Source: Alphaproteobacteria bacterium
Lineage (GTDB): Bacteria; Bacteroidota; Bacteroidia; Bacteroidales; FEN-979
DNA: 64,000 nucleotides
Direction: 5' to 3'
Assembly (NCBI GenBank): GCA_009928665.1
Contig: SACF01000004.1
Location: 92,273-156,272 of the forward strand
The position numbers and the translations under genes were made by a program. Positions 44,754 to 52,643 of this stretch are shown in pieces. The notes below the pieces were generated by a model. It worked only from the letters and a program-made list of their open reading frames with translations. It did no database searches and was not told the DNA's origin. Each line of letters begins with the position of its first letter. Within the stretch, counting starts at the first letter, position 1.

Positions 44754-46805
44754 ATGAATGTCATATGGAATATCCGGGGTAACCCAAGTTACAGCAGACC
44801 AGCGCTGTTTACTTTTCTGATCTTTGTAAATATTTTCAGTGCTGTATCCCAGAATAGAGATTCGATCGTGGTTGATGATTTGTTGAAACTGTCATTGACG
44901 GAGCTCATGGATGTTAAGGTCACTACCGCGGCAAAAATTACGCAGAACCTCCGAGAGACACCAACCACGGTCAGGGTCATATCGGCCGAACAAATCAGGG
45001 AACGGGGATATTTCACCCTCGAGCAGGCGCTGGCAGACCTTCCGGGATTCCAGTTCAGAAACATCAACGGATTCAACACCTACAGCTTTCTGAGAGGCAT
45101 TCCGAACCAGAATAATCTGATCCTGCTGCTGGTTGACGGAATCCAGATCAATGAGCTGAATTCAGGTGGATTTTATGGCGGCGCACAGTTCGACCTGGCC
45201 AATACGGAACGGATTGAGGTTGTTTACGGGCCTTCTTCAGCGCTTTATGGAACAAATGCGGTTTCTGGTATCATCAACATTATTACCCGCAAACCTAAAA
45301 CTTCCAATACAGGCCAAATCAGCGGTTCGGTGGGAAATTTTCGTACCAGCAGTCTTGATTTCGGTTATGAATATCTGAACCGGTCAGAAGATGCAGGTTT
45401 CAGGATTTCCGGGATGTACAAGACGTCGGAAAAGGCAGATCTGCGGGAAGCGAAGGGTGATTATAACTGGACAGACAACATGGAGAATTTCGAGGATGAT
45501 TATTCCCTGAATGGATATTTCAAATTCAGAAATTTTTCAGCCGGGATTACCACACAATTAAAGCAATCGGCACGAACCACCAATTATAAAACGATCGGCG
45601 GGAGCTATCTGGACTGTGGAACCTTATGGAACATGTGGTTCCTGAATGGTTTTGCCGAATACAAATTCGATAAAAAGCGAACCTGGTCAAATACGTCGCG
45701 GATGTATACAAGGCATTCCAATGTCCTCAACAGTTCGATCGGATACATTCTCAAAGCCGACAGCGTTTCTTCGGGTGATCAGGTCGGATATTACCGGCCC
45801 AACTGGCTGATCGGCGTGGAAGACCAGTTCAATTTCTATCCGATCCGGAATCTCTATCTCATTGGAGGAGTCAATTACGAACACGAATCGATCGCTGAGA
45901 CCTTCTCCCTGTCGCACAGTTATAACCAGGATGTCAACCCACCGAAACCCGGCGCTCCTGCTAAAATTGAAAATGACCTGCTGAGTGTTTATCTGCAAGG
46001 GCAGTTTTATTTTCTGAAATACTTCCAGATTCTGGTAAGCGCCCGGCAGGATTTCAGCAGTTATTACAGCCATGTACTGACTCCCCGCTTCGCGTTGGTG
46101 TTCAATTACAGGAACTTTACGGCAAAAGCCATGTACAGTGAAGCCTACCGAGCTCCACGTCCGTGGGATTATACCGCGGGCTCCGGGAATCCTGATCTGA
46201 AACCGGAACAAATAAAATCGGGTGAAGTATACCTTTCCTGGTCACCTTCAAAATATTTCATGATCGAAACCTCGGTATTTCACAACCGGATGTCGCGGGT
46301 TCTGGTCACGGATTATTACGATACGCTGGGAAATTGGAGGTGGATCAATAAAGACGAATTGGTCGCTACCGGGATTGAAGCCGGATGTAATTTTAAAAAG
46401 GACCGGTTCGGATTTTACGGATTTTATACCTATACCGATTCGCGGGACCAAAACGGTGATTTCACGCCGGAGATATCGAAACACGTTGCAAACGCAGGAA
46501 TTTCCGTTAATATTTTTAAAGGACTTACCGTACATTTTGGATGTAATTATTACGGGCCACGTATCAATCCCAAGGTGATCGCATCAACAGGAACAAATGT
46601 TATCCAGGATGCTTTTATCTTGAACGGCGTCTTCGGATGGTACGACCTGCACGGACTTGACATTCAGCTTATCATGAACAACATTCTGAATACGGAATAT
46701 TACCACCCCTCAAATCAACAACCCGACCGGTATCGTCAGCCCCAGCGTTCGATCCAGTTAAAAGTGACCTGGAAGTTCAATTTCAACCGGATATCCAATG
46801 CCTGA
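44754..46805 (+). CDS. TonB-dependent receptor (YfiR-associated type)
   Basis: 683 residues from the ATG at 44754. The frame extends to 44688, but the later start gives a signal peptide (SRPALFTFLIFVNIFSAVSQ) and lies after the candidate -7 box. The plug starts with LLKLSLTELMDVKVTTAAK and continues TPTTVRVISAEQIRERGY, ALADLPGFQFR, YSFLRGIPNQNNLILLLVDG, RIEVVYGPSSALYGTNAVSGIINIITRKPK. The barrel has GSGNPDLKPEQIKSGEVYLSW. It is the first gene of the rightward operon with YfiR and the NMT1-domain kinase. Compared with the leftward receptor the plug is more canonical; the two proteins are paralogous in type but clearly diverged. Substrate unknown. Confidence 0.92.
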   Translation: MNVIWNIRGNPSYSRPALFTFLIFVNIFSAVSQNRDSIVVDDLLKLSLTELMDVKVTTAAKITQNLRETPTTVRVISAEQIRERGYFTLEQALADLPGFQFRNINGFNTYSFLRGIPNQNNLILLLVDGIQINELNSGGFYGGAQFDLANTERIEVVYGPSSALYGTNAVSGIINIITRKPKTSNTGQISGSVGNFRTSSLDFGYEYLNRSEDAGFRISGMYKTSEKADLREAKGDYNWTDNMENFEDDYSLNGYFKFRNFSAGITTQLKQSARTTNYKTIGGSYLDCGTLWNMWFLNGFAEYKFDKKRTWSNTSRMYTRHSNVLNSSIGYILKADSVSSGDQVGYYRPNWLIGVEDQFNFYPIRNLYLIGGVNYEHESIAETFSLSHSYNQDVNPPKPGAPAKIENDLLSVYLQGQFYFLKYFQILVSARQDFSSYYSHVLTPRFALVFNYRNFTAKAMYSEAYRAPRPWDYTAGSGNPDLKPEQIKSGEVYLSWSPSKYFMIETSVFHNRMSRVLVTDYYDTLGNWRWINKDELVATGIEAGCNFKKDRFGFYGFYTYTDSRDQNGDFTPEISKHVANAGISVNIFKGLTVHFGCNYYGPRINPKVIASTGTNVIQDAFILNGVFGWYDLHGLDIQLIMNNILNTEYYHPSNQQPDRYRQPQRSIQLKVTWKFNFNRISNA

Positions 46806-46917
46806 AATTCGTAACTCCTGCAAGTGTCAGTACGAACGATCATTCCCGGAGGTGGTACAGATCCGGAACCGTGTTCCGGTAAAACCCTTTTTACTCCAGC
46901 AAAATGGGAAACGCAGG

Positions 46918-47454
46918 ATGTTCAATAGTGTATTGCTGGCAGTGGGATTTATTCTGATAAACCTGGTTTCCGGATTGGAAATGTGTAATGCCCAAACTTC
47001 TGAATATTTGGTTAAGGCCAGTTTTATCGATCGTTTTATACGGTTTATAAAGTGGCCGGGCGATTCGCTGCAAACCGATACCACCAAACCGTTCATTATC
47101 CTCGTGCTGGGAAAAAATCAATTCGGTGATAATCTCAACAGGGTATTTGCAAATAACCGCGTCAACGGCCGTAAAGTCACCATAAAATATGCATCGAAAA
47201 TCGATACAACACAATGTTTCCACCTGATTTTCATTGACGGTTCACTTGCGCGAAACCTGAATTTTATCCTGCAGTACACGCGAAGCAAACCGATCATCAC
47301 CATTGGTGATACGGAAGGATTTTGCCAGCGGGGAGTTTTAATAAATTTTTTTATTGAAAATAACCGGGTTCGTTTTGAACTGAACCAGTCAGCGTTCCGT
47401 ATGACCAGGCTCCAGGTGAGCCATATTTTAATACAGAGTGCACGGCTGATGTGA
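46918..47454 (+). CDS. YfiR family (DUF4154) periplasmic protein
   Basis: 178 residues from the ATG at 46918. The frame opens at 46798, overlapping the receptor gene, but its first 40 residues are basic and unlike a signal peptide; the internal start gives MFNSVLLAVGFILINLVSGLEMCNAQ. Family features: EYLVKASFIDRFIRFIKWPGD, FIILVLGKNQFGDNLNRVF, CFHLIFIDGS, PIITIGDTEGFCQRGVLINFF, RVRFELNQSAFRM. It resembles the leftward YfiR throughout. Its position between a TonB receptor and a kinase matches the other operon. It probably relays a periplasmic signal to the NMT1-domain kinase that follows. Confidence 0.87.
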   Translation: MFNSVLLAVGFILINLVSGLEMCNAQTSEYLVKASFIDRFIRFIKWPGDSLQTDTTKPFIILVLGKNQFGDNLNRVFANNRVNGRKVTIKYASKIDTTQCFHLIFIDGSLARNLNFILQYTRSKPIITIGDTEGFCQRGVLINFFIENNRVRFELNQSAFRMTRLQVSHILIQSARLM

Positions 47455-47704
47455 GTTAAATGACGCCCCTGCCAGAATTCTATCTTTCCGGCTCTAAAGG
47501 TGTATTGGATCTCCTGTCGGGAAAATTCGCGTGAAGGATTTCGATGGCATTCTGGTAACGGGCAGGTTATTACCGGCTGGTTTGTAATGTTGGAATTTTT
47601 TCGATCTTTATGCAATAAATTGACTCTTGATTATGAAGGAATGCACGGGTTGCAGCATCAACGCAACAAATTCTGCCCGAATACCATCACTTCCGACCGG
47701 AAAG
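47455..47704 (+). other. 250-base gap before the NMT1-domain kinase
   Basis: No gene is supported here. The kinase frame is open back to 47627, but that added segment is not signal-like. I see no clear promoter box or terminator, so the kinase may be read from the receptor-YfiR transcript or from an unseen promoter. Confidence 0.4.
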
Positions 47705-49900
47705 ATGAAAAAGACAGGGCTTTTCCTGGCGCTCCTGTTGATTCCGGCGATCATCTTCGCGGAAAAGTCCGCACCAACACTCCGGCCTGTAACGCTTCAG
47801 CTCAAATGGAAACACCAGTTTCAGTTCGCGGGTTACTACGCGGCCATTGAAAAGGGTTACTTCGAGGAGGTTGGATTGAAGGTGACTCTGCTTGAGGCCA
47901 CTGAGAATAATAATCCGGCTGATGCGGTCTTTGAGGGAAAAGCAGAATTCGGAATCTGCATGTCCGATATCCTGTTACTCCGGGCTCAGCAAAAAAAGGC
48001 CATCGTCCTTGCATCTGTTTTTCAGCATTCACCCATGGTGTTGCTGGGTTCAAAAAAAGCGGGCATTGAACACATTCAGGATCTGGTTGGAAAAAAAATC
48101 GCCATCGAACCCAATGAGGCTGATCTGATTGCCTACCTGAGCGATGAGGGGGTCACACCCGGGAAATACAAAGCCTGTCCCCATGATTTCGGTATCGAAA
48201 GACTGATCAGCGGCGCCATTGATGCATTGTCGGCATACTCGACCGATGAACTTTTCGCACTCCTGCAGGCGGATTTCGATTATACCCTGCTGAATCCCGC
48301 AATGGGTGGTATTGATTTTTACGGAGATTTACTTTTCACAAGTGAAACGCTGCTCAGGAAAGATCCGCGGCTTGTGATGAAGTTCCGGTCAGCCGCCCTG
48401 AAAGGGTGGAATTACGCGCTCGACCATCCCGGCGAGGTCATTGACCTTATCCTGAATAAATACTCCCGGCGTCATTCGCGGGAACATTTAGAATTCGAAG
48501 CCGAACAGATGAAACGACTGATCATGCGCGAGGTGGTGGAGATCGGATATTCCAATCCCGACCGGTGGCGCCAGATCCTGTCGATCTACCAGCGACTTCA
48601 TTTGATCGACGGTTCCATGACAACCGAAGGTTTGCTCTACACCGATTACCTGCGAACCAGGCCGGGGATCCCCTGGCGGTTGATCCTTGTCTTTTCGGCG
48701 ATAATTGCAGGAGCAGCCCTGATTGCTTTCTTTTTTTACCGAACCGCGGGCAGGCTTCGCAAGGAGATGAAGAAAAGACTCCTGATCGAGCAGGAGCTAA
48801 GCCACAGCAACAACCTTTTCCGCAGCATATTGCACGCCTCTCCCGACGGAGTTCTGCTGACTGACCTGGCTGGACATATTCGTATGGCTTCTCCTTCAAC
48901 CCTGACCATGTTCGGTTACGACCATGAAGAAGATCTGTTGGGGAAAAGCCTGGAGATACTGATACCCGAAGATGATTGGGATCAGGTATCGGCTTTGCTC
49001 CAAACCATGCTCGACAGAAGGCGTACCGGATCCCGTCAGTACAGGGGAAAACGAAGCGACGGTTCACTCCTGACCTGCGAAGCGAATTCGGATTTGATCC
49101 GTGATCCCCACGGAGAACCGACAGGGATCGTGATCATCCTGCATGACATCGCGGAACGAATCCGTTCAGAACAAAAAATCAAGGAACAAAATGAGGAACT
49201 GATCCGGGTCAACGCGGAAAAAGACAAATTCTTCTCCATTCTGGCGCATGATCTCCGAAGTCCTTTTAATGGATTTTTAGGATTGACCGAGATCATTGTC
49301 AACGAACTGCCCGACATGCCGGTCGAAGAGATTCGCCAGATCGCCATAAGACTCAGCGCATCGGCGCGTAACCTGTACGCACTGCTGGAAAACCTTCTCG
49401 AATGGTCGCGGGCGAAACGGGGTATGATACCATTCAATCCGGAACCGTTTACCCTCCGGGATCTGATCATTCCGACACTGGACTTGATGCAGGAGTCATT
49501 CAGCCGGAAAAACATTCTGATCTCGGTCGATGTTCCAATTGATCTCAGGGTCTTGGCCGACCACAACATGTTCGACACGACCCTCCGTAATCTGTTGACC
49601 AACGCCATGAAATTCACCCCGGCATGGGGCAGGATTTTTGTATCTGCAAGGGCACAGACATCCGATAAGGTCGAAATCGAAGTCAGAGACACCGGAATCG
49701 GGATGGATGCCACTCTGAAAAGCAGGTTGTTCCGCATTACCGAGCAGGTTTCGCGGAAAGGAACCGAAGGCGAGGCCAGCACGGGCCTCGGTTTATTAAT
49801 TGTTATGGAATACGTTGTGCGTCAAGGGGGTACCATCCGTGTCGAAAGCGAGGAAGGAAAGGGCAGCAGTTTCATCTTCACACTGCCTACGGCGGTATGA
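47705..49900 (+). CDS. Histidine kinase with NMT1/THI5-like periplasmic sensor domain
   Basis: 731 residues from the ATG at 47705. The signal peptide is MKKTGLFLALLLIPAIIFA. Residues about 25-320 are an NMT1/THI5 (SsuA-like) binding domain: VTLQLKWKHQFQFAGYYAAI, EKGYFEEVGLKVTLLE, EFGICMSDILLLRAQ, GIEHIQDLVGKKIAIEP. A membrane helix (about 327-348) is followed by PAS (about 365-485), HisKA with His515 in FFSILAHDLRSPFNGFLG, and HATPase_c (DTGIGMDATL, STGLGLLIVMEYVV). The binding domain of this family normally serves ABC transporters for thiamine precursors or sulfonates; here it is fused to a kinase and no ABC genes are near. The ligand could be an aromatic or pyrimidine compound. Third gene of the rightward module. 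Confidence 0.9.
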   Translation: MKKTGLFLALLLIPAIIFAEKSAPTLRPVTLQLKWKHQFQFAGYYAAIEKGYFEEVGLKVTLLEATENNNPADAVFEGKAEFGICMSDILLLRAQQKKAIVLASVFQHSPMVLLGSKKAGIEHIQDLVGKKIAIEPNEADLIAYLSDEGVTPGKYKACPHDFGIERLISGAIDALSAYSTDELFALLQADFDYTLLNPAMGGIDFYGDLLFTSETLLRKDPRLVMKFRSAALKGWNYALDHPGEVIDLILNKYSRRHSREHLEFEAEQMKRLIMREVVEIGYSNPDRWRQILSIYQRLHLIDGSMTTEGLLYTDYLRTRPGIPWRLILVFSAIIAGAALIAFFFYRTAGRLRKEMKKRLLIEQELSHSNNLFRSILHASPDGVLLTDLAGHIRMASPSTLTMFGYDHEEDLLGKSLEILIPEDDWDQVSALLQTMLDRRRTGSRQYRGKRSDGSLLTCEANSDLIRDPHGEPTGIVIILHDIAERIRSEQKIKEQNEELIRVNAEKDKFFSILAHDLRSPFNGFLGLTEIIVNELPDMPVEEIRQIAIRLSASARNLYALLENLLEWSRAKRGMIPFNPEPFTLRDLIIPTLDLMQESFSRKNILISVDVPIDLRVLADHNMFDTTLRNLLTNAMKFTPAWGRIFVSARAQTSDKVEIEVRDTGIGMDATLKSRLFRITEQVSRKGTEGEASTGLGLLIVMEYVVRQGGTIRVESEEGKGSSFIFTLPTAV

Positions 49901-49999
49901 TGGACAATCCCACAGGTGAATTCCTTAGTTTTATCTGACTTCACCCGGCTATAAACCTGCGTGATTGATCACGAATTCACGACCGAAGTTTCGTTTCTT

Positions 50000-50575
50000 T
50001 TAAAGTTTCACGGCGCAGACCACCTGCAGGGTATAGAGCCAATCGGCCGTTTTTCCGAAGTTGATGAATTTGAACTCCCCGCCTACATTCCAATGGCGGT
50101 CGAGCGGATAAATATAGGATGCAGAAAACTGGTAATTCGAAAGCGAAAGGATGGTGCTGCTGATCTTTTCCTCACCGCCCGTGATGTTGTTGAACATCAG
50201 CGCCAGACCGGCCCCCGCGCTCAGGTGAAAATGATCGACGATACGCATCCGTACATTTAAAAGAAGGGGTACGGCCGACATGGTCACCTTCCCGCCCGGT
50301 TCGCCTTTCACCGCGTACAGCCTGTAAAATCCCGATTCCAGTCCCAGGCTCAGCCGGTGTTCCGGTTCCCAGAAAAATTTCAGGGAAAGGCCGGCTGAGT
50401 TTATATTGGCCATATCGGCCCCGATCTCCAGTGTGTTGATATAATGGACCCATCCGGCGCCGATGGCAAGTGAATAGTGATTGAGGGAGGCCTTAGTAGA
50501 ATCTTTTTTCGAAGCAAATGCAGCCGGCTGAAGTGCACACACCAGCAGCAGGAGAATAATTGTTTTCCGGGTCAT
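50000..50575 (-). CDS. Predicted outer-membrane beta-barrel protein
   Basis: 191 residues with a signal peptide (MTRKTIILLLLVCALQPAAFA). The mature part is a set of alternating strands with aromatic ends (HYSLAIGAGWVHYINTLEIG, GLSLKFFWEPEHRLSLGLESGFYRLY, HFHLSAGAGLALMFNN, WNVGGEFKFINFGK) ending in LQVVCAVKL, consistent with a small eight-stranded barrel. No enzymatic motif is seen. It is the last gene of a leftward operon, 6 bases after the glycerophosphodiesterase-like gene. Function unknown. Confidence 0.72.
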   Translation of the reverse strand: MTRKTIILLLLVCALQPAAFASKKDSTKASLNHYSLAIGAGWVHYINTLEIGADMANINSAGLSLKFFWEPEHRLSLGLESGFYRLYAVKGEPGGKVTMSAVPLLLNVRMRIVDHFHLSAGAGLALMFNNITGGEEKISSTILSLSNYQFSASYIYPLDRHWNVGGEFKFINFGKTADWLYTLQVVCAVKL

Positions 50576-50581
50576 GGGCTG

Positions 50582-51829
50582 TTACTGTTGAATGTAATGA
50601 TAATAAGATACTACGTAAGGAAAATTGGTGAGGAGGCCGTCGAATTGGCCTTCGTTGATGTAATCCCTGATCCAGGACGGCTGGTCGATGGTCCAGGTTA
50701 CGGCCAGCCTTCCTTCGGCATGCATCTGCGCAACGAGATCATCCTGGGTGCCAAGTGTCCAGCGGGGGGCCCATACTCTGGCATCTACTTTTCTGACGTC
50801 ATCGACCGTGAGTTCACACAGCGACGGAACTGAGGTATAATCAGGATAGGCAAGAAGTTCATTCAGCACATCATCGTTCGGGATACCCATAACGATGATG
50901 ATATCCCTTCCTTTCTCAGCTGCCCTTTCAAGCATTTTCTTCTGGATGGGAACAACTTTCGATACACTGCCCGGATCGCCCTTCATATCCATGTAAACAA
51001 ATGAAAGAAGCGTACTGTCGATGGTATATTGCAGCAGCTCTTCGAGCGAAGGGATGGTCTCCCCATGGATCAGCCTGACGAAGGTCTTTAATTGATTAAG
51101 GGTAAAGTTTTCGGGCGGTCCGGCCAGGGGTCCTTTCTGCGTCAGCCTGATGTTCAGGTCGCCATCGTGATACAGAAACGGGATGCTGTCCTTCGAAAGC
51201 CTCACATCGATTTCAATTCCTGTTGATCCGAGACGTTCCGTAAATCCCACCATGGCAATGCTGTTCTCAGAGACCGGCAGGAGATCAGAGGTACGGCCGC
51301 CTCCCCGGTGGGCCAGGATGTGGTATGTGGTATTCTTTGCCTTTTCCGAAAACGGCCTGCTGTACGACAGCACCAGCGATTTATCGGGCAGGTTGCTTTC
51401 GTTTCCAAAGGCTCCGCGCATGACAATATTCTGAGCGCCGGTACCAGTCACCACCATGGTACCGCCCTCATCCCTTCCGATCATCAACGAAACAAGTCCG
51501 GTTTCATCACCATATCCGTTTCTCCAATAACCCTGCAGGAAAACCACCGAATCGAGATAACCGCTCTCGAGAACAATATACTTGCCGTTGCTGTTGGCGA
51601 TCAGAATATTTGTCCGGTTGTTTTTGACGATCACCTGATCGCCAAACATCTCCGTTTGACCCGACACATTGTAGACTCCTTCAAGAAGCAGTTTTGAATT
51701 TATCTTCAGGGGATGGGTTTGCGACAGGATCGAATTCGGACCGGCGCTGGGAATGGGCAGGGTATGGTCCTTTTTACACCCGTACGCTGCCAGAAGCAGG
51801 CAGATTGCTAAAAATATCTTTATCTTCAT
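50582..51829 (-). CDS. Glycerophosphodiester phosphodiesterase-like lipoprotein
   Basis: 415 residues from the ATG at 51829, which overlaps the previous stop as ATGA; a GTG at 51838 is an alternative. Lipoprotein signal ending AAYGC. Residues about 25-160 are a beta-rich region of unknown type. The GDPD domain (about 168-412) shows ILAHRGGGRT, SENSIAMVGFTE, GIEIDVRLSKDSIPFLYHDGDL and VTWTIDQPSWIRDYINEGQFDGLLTNFP, with the His pair and Glu-Asp metal ligands of the family. It would hydrolyse glycerophosphodiesters to glycerol 3-phosphate and an alcohol. Anchored in the periplasm or on the surface. It lies between two outer-membrane-type proteins behind a PAS kinase. Confidence 0.88.
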   Translation of the reverse strand: MKIKIFLAICLLLAAYGCKKDHTLPIPSAGPNSILSQTHPLKINSKLLLEGVYNVSGQTEMFGDQVIVKNNRTNILIANSNGKYIVLESGYLDSVVFLQGYWRNGYGDETGLVSLMIGRDEGGTMVVTGTGAQNIVMRGAFGNESNLPDKSLVLSYSRPFSEKAKNTTYHILAHRGGGRTSDLLPVSENSIAMVGFTERLGSTGIEIDVRLSKDSIPFLYHDGDLNIRLTQKGPLAGPPENFTLNQLKTFVRLIHGETIPSLEELLQYTIDSTLLSFVYMDMKGDPGSVSKVVPIQKKMLERAAEKGRDIIIVMGIPNDDVLNELLAYPDYTSVPSLCELTVDDVRKVDARVWAPRWTLGTQDDLVAQMHAEGRLAVTWTIDQPSWIRDYINEGQFDGLLTNFPYVVSYYHYIQQ

Positions 51830-52596
51830 AGTATCCACATGAATGAGAGTTCGGGAATATGATAAAAACGGTTGAAGGTGGAGTAGATCATCCAGGTCGG
51901 CCAGTAATACTTTTCATAATTGTCCTTGATGCCGAAGATGAAGACATTGTTCTTCCATAACCTTTGCTCGAGGTAAAATCCAACAGTGATCCCGTTGTAA
52001 AAGTCCTTGGAGCGGGTCAGCTCCTTGTCGCCGGAGGTCTGAATAAGTCGCGTAACAAACACGGCCTCCCCCTTAAGGGTGAATGCCATCTTTTTAAGCT
52101 TGTATCCCAGTGACAGGTTGGGATATTGAATAAACACCCGGGTGCTGTTATCGAAGCCTCCCTGCCTGAGCTGGCCGTAAATAAATGCGCCGTCCCAGCC
52201 GGCATTGAAATAGAAATTTCTAAAGCCGTACCCGATCCGCGGACCGATGGCGATCTGGTTGGAGACCAGGATGGTCGACAGATCAGCCTCGAGCGAAAGC
52301 CTCCAGGGAAGTCCGAATGTCATGTGGATATTCACCAGCGGAGCCTGGATCGCGCTTTCGAGCAGGTCGGCCGGGGGTTTGACGATCTGGAGACCTGCTC
52401 CGATCATAAATTTCCACTTTGTAACCTGATGGGGGTACCGCATGCTGTTGGCTGTAATGTCGAAGGTGTCGCTTCGAGCCTTCTCCTGCGGAAAGACAGT
52501 GGTCGACTGCAACAGCAATACGGCTGGCAGGATCCACCGATAGCAGAATGCGGCCCGGAGCGCTCCTGATTTCTTTAAAATTAACAAAAAGTTCAT
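51826..52596 (-). CDS. Predicted outer-membrane protein
   Basis: 256 residues from the ATG at 52596. The frame opens at 52680 inside the previous gene, so the later start, which avoids overlap and gives a signal peptide (YRWILPAVLLLQSTTVFPQ), is preferred. The mature part has repeated amphipathic strands (VTKWKFMIGAGLQIV, LVNIHMTFGLPWRLSLEADL, NFYFNAGWDGAFIYGQL, MAFTLKGEAVFVTRL, FYNGITVGFYLEQRL) and ends SFMWIL, as expected of a barrel. No family is recognised. It is followed with ATGA overlap by the glycerophosphodiesterase-like gene. Confidence 0.68.
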   Translation of the reverse strand: MNFLLILKKSGALRAAFCYRWILPAVLLLQSTTVFPQEKARSDTFDITANSMRYPHQVTKWKFMIGAGLQIVKPPADLLESAIQAPLVNIHMTFGLPWRLSLEADLSTILVSNQIAIGPRIGYGFRNFYFNAGWDGAFIYGQLRQGGFDNSTRVFIQYPNLSLGYKLKKMAFTLKGEAVFVTRLIQTSGDKELTRSKDFYNGITVGFYLEQRLWKNNVFIFGIKDNYEKYYWPTWMIYSTFNRFYHIPELSFMWIL

Positions 52597-52643
52597 GGTA
52601 TAGTTTTTCGGATTGGCAAACATTCGGGGACTACTTTGGCGTT

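Noticed and set aside
49036..49782. 248-codon frame antisense to the NMT1-domain kinase
   Set aside because: Arg/Ser-rich product opposite a gene with clear catalytic motifs.
49965..49978. CGTGATTGATCACG palindrome as a terminator between convergent genes
   Set aside because: Short stem with a two-base loop and no T tract; it may be chance.
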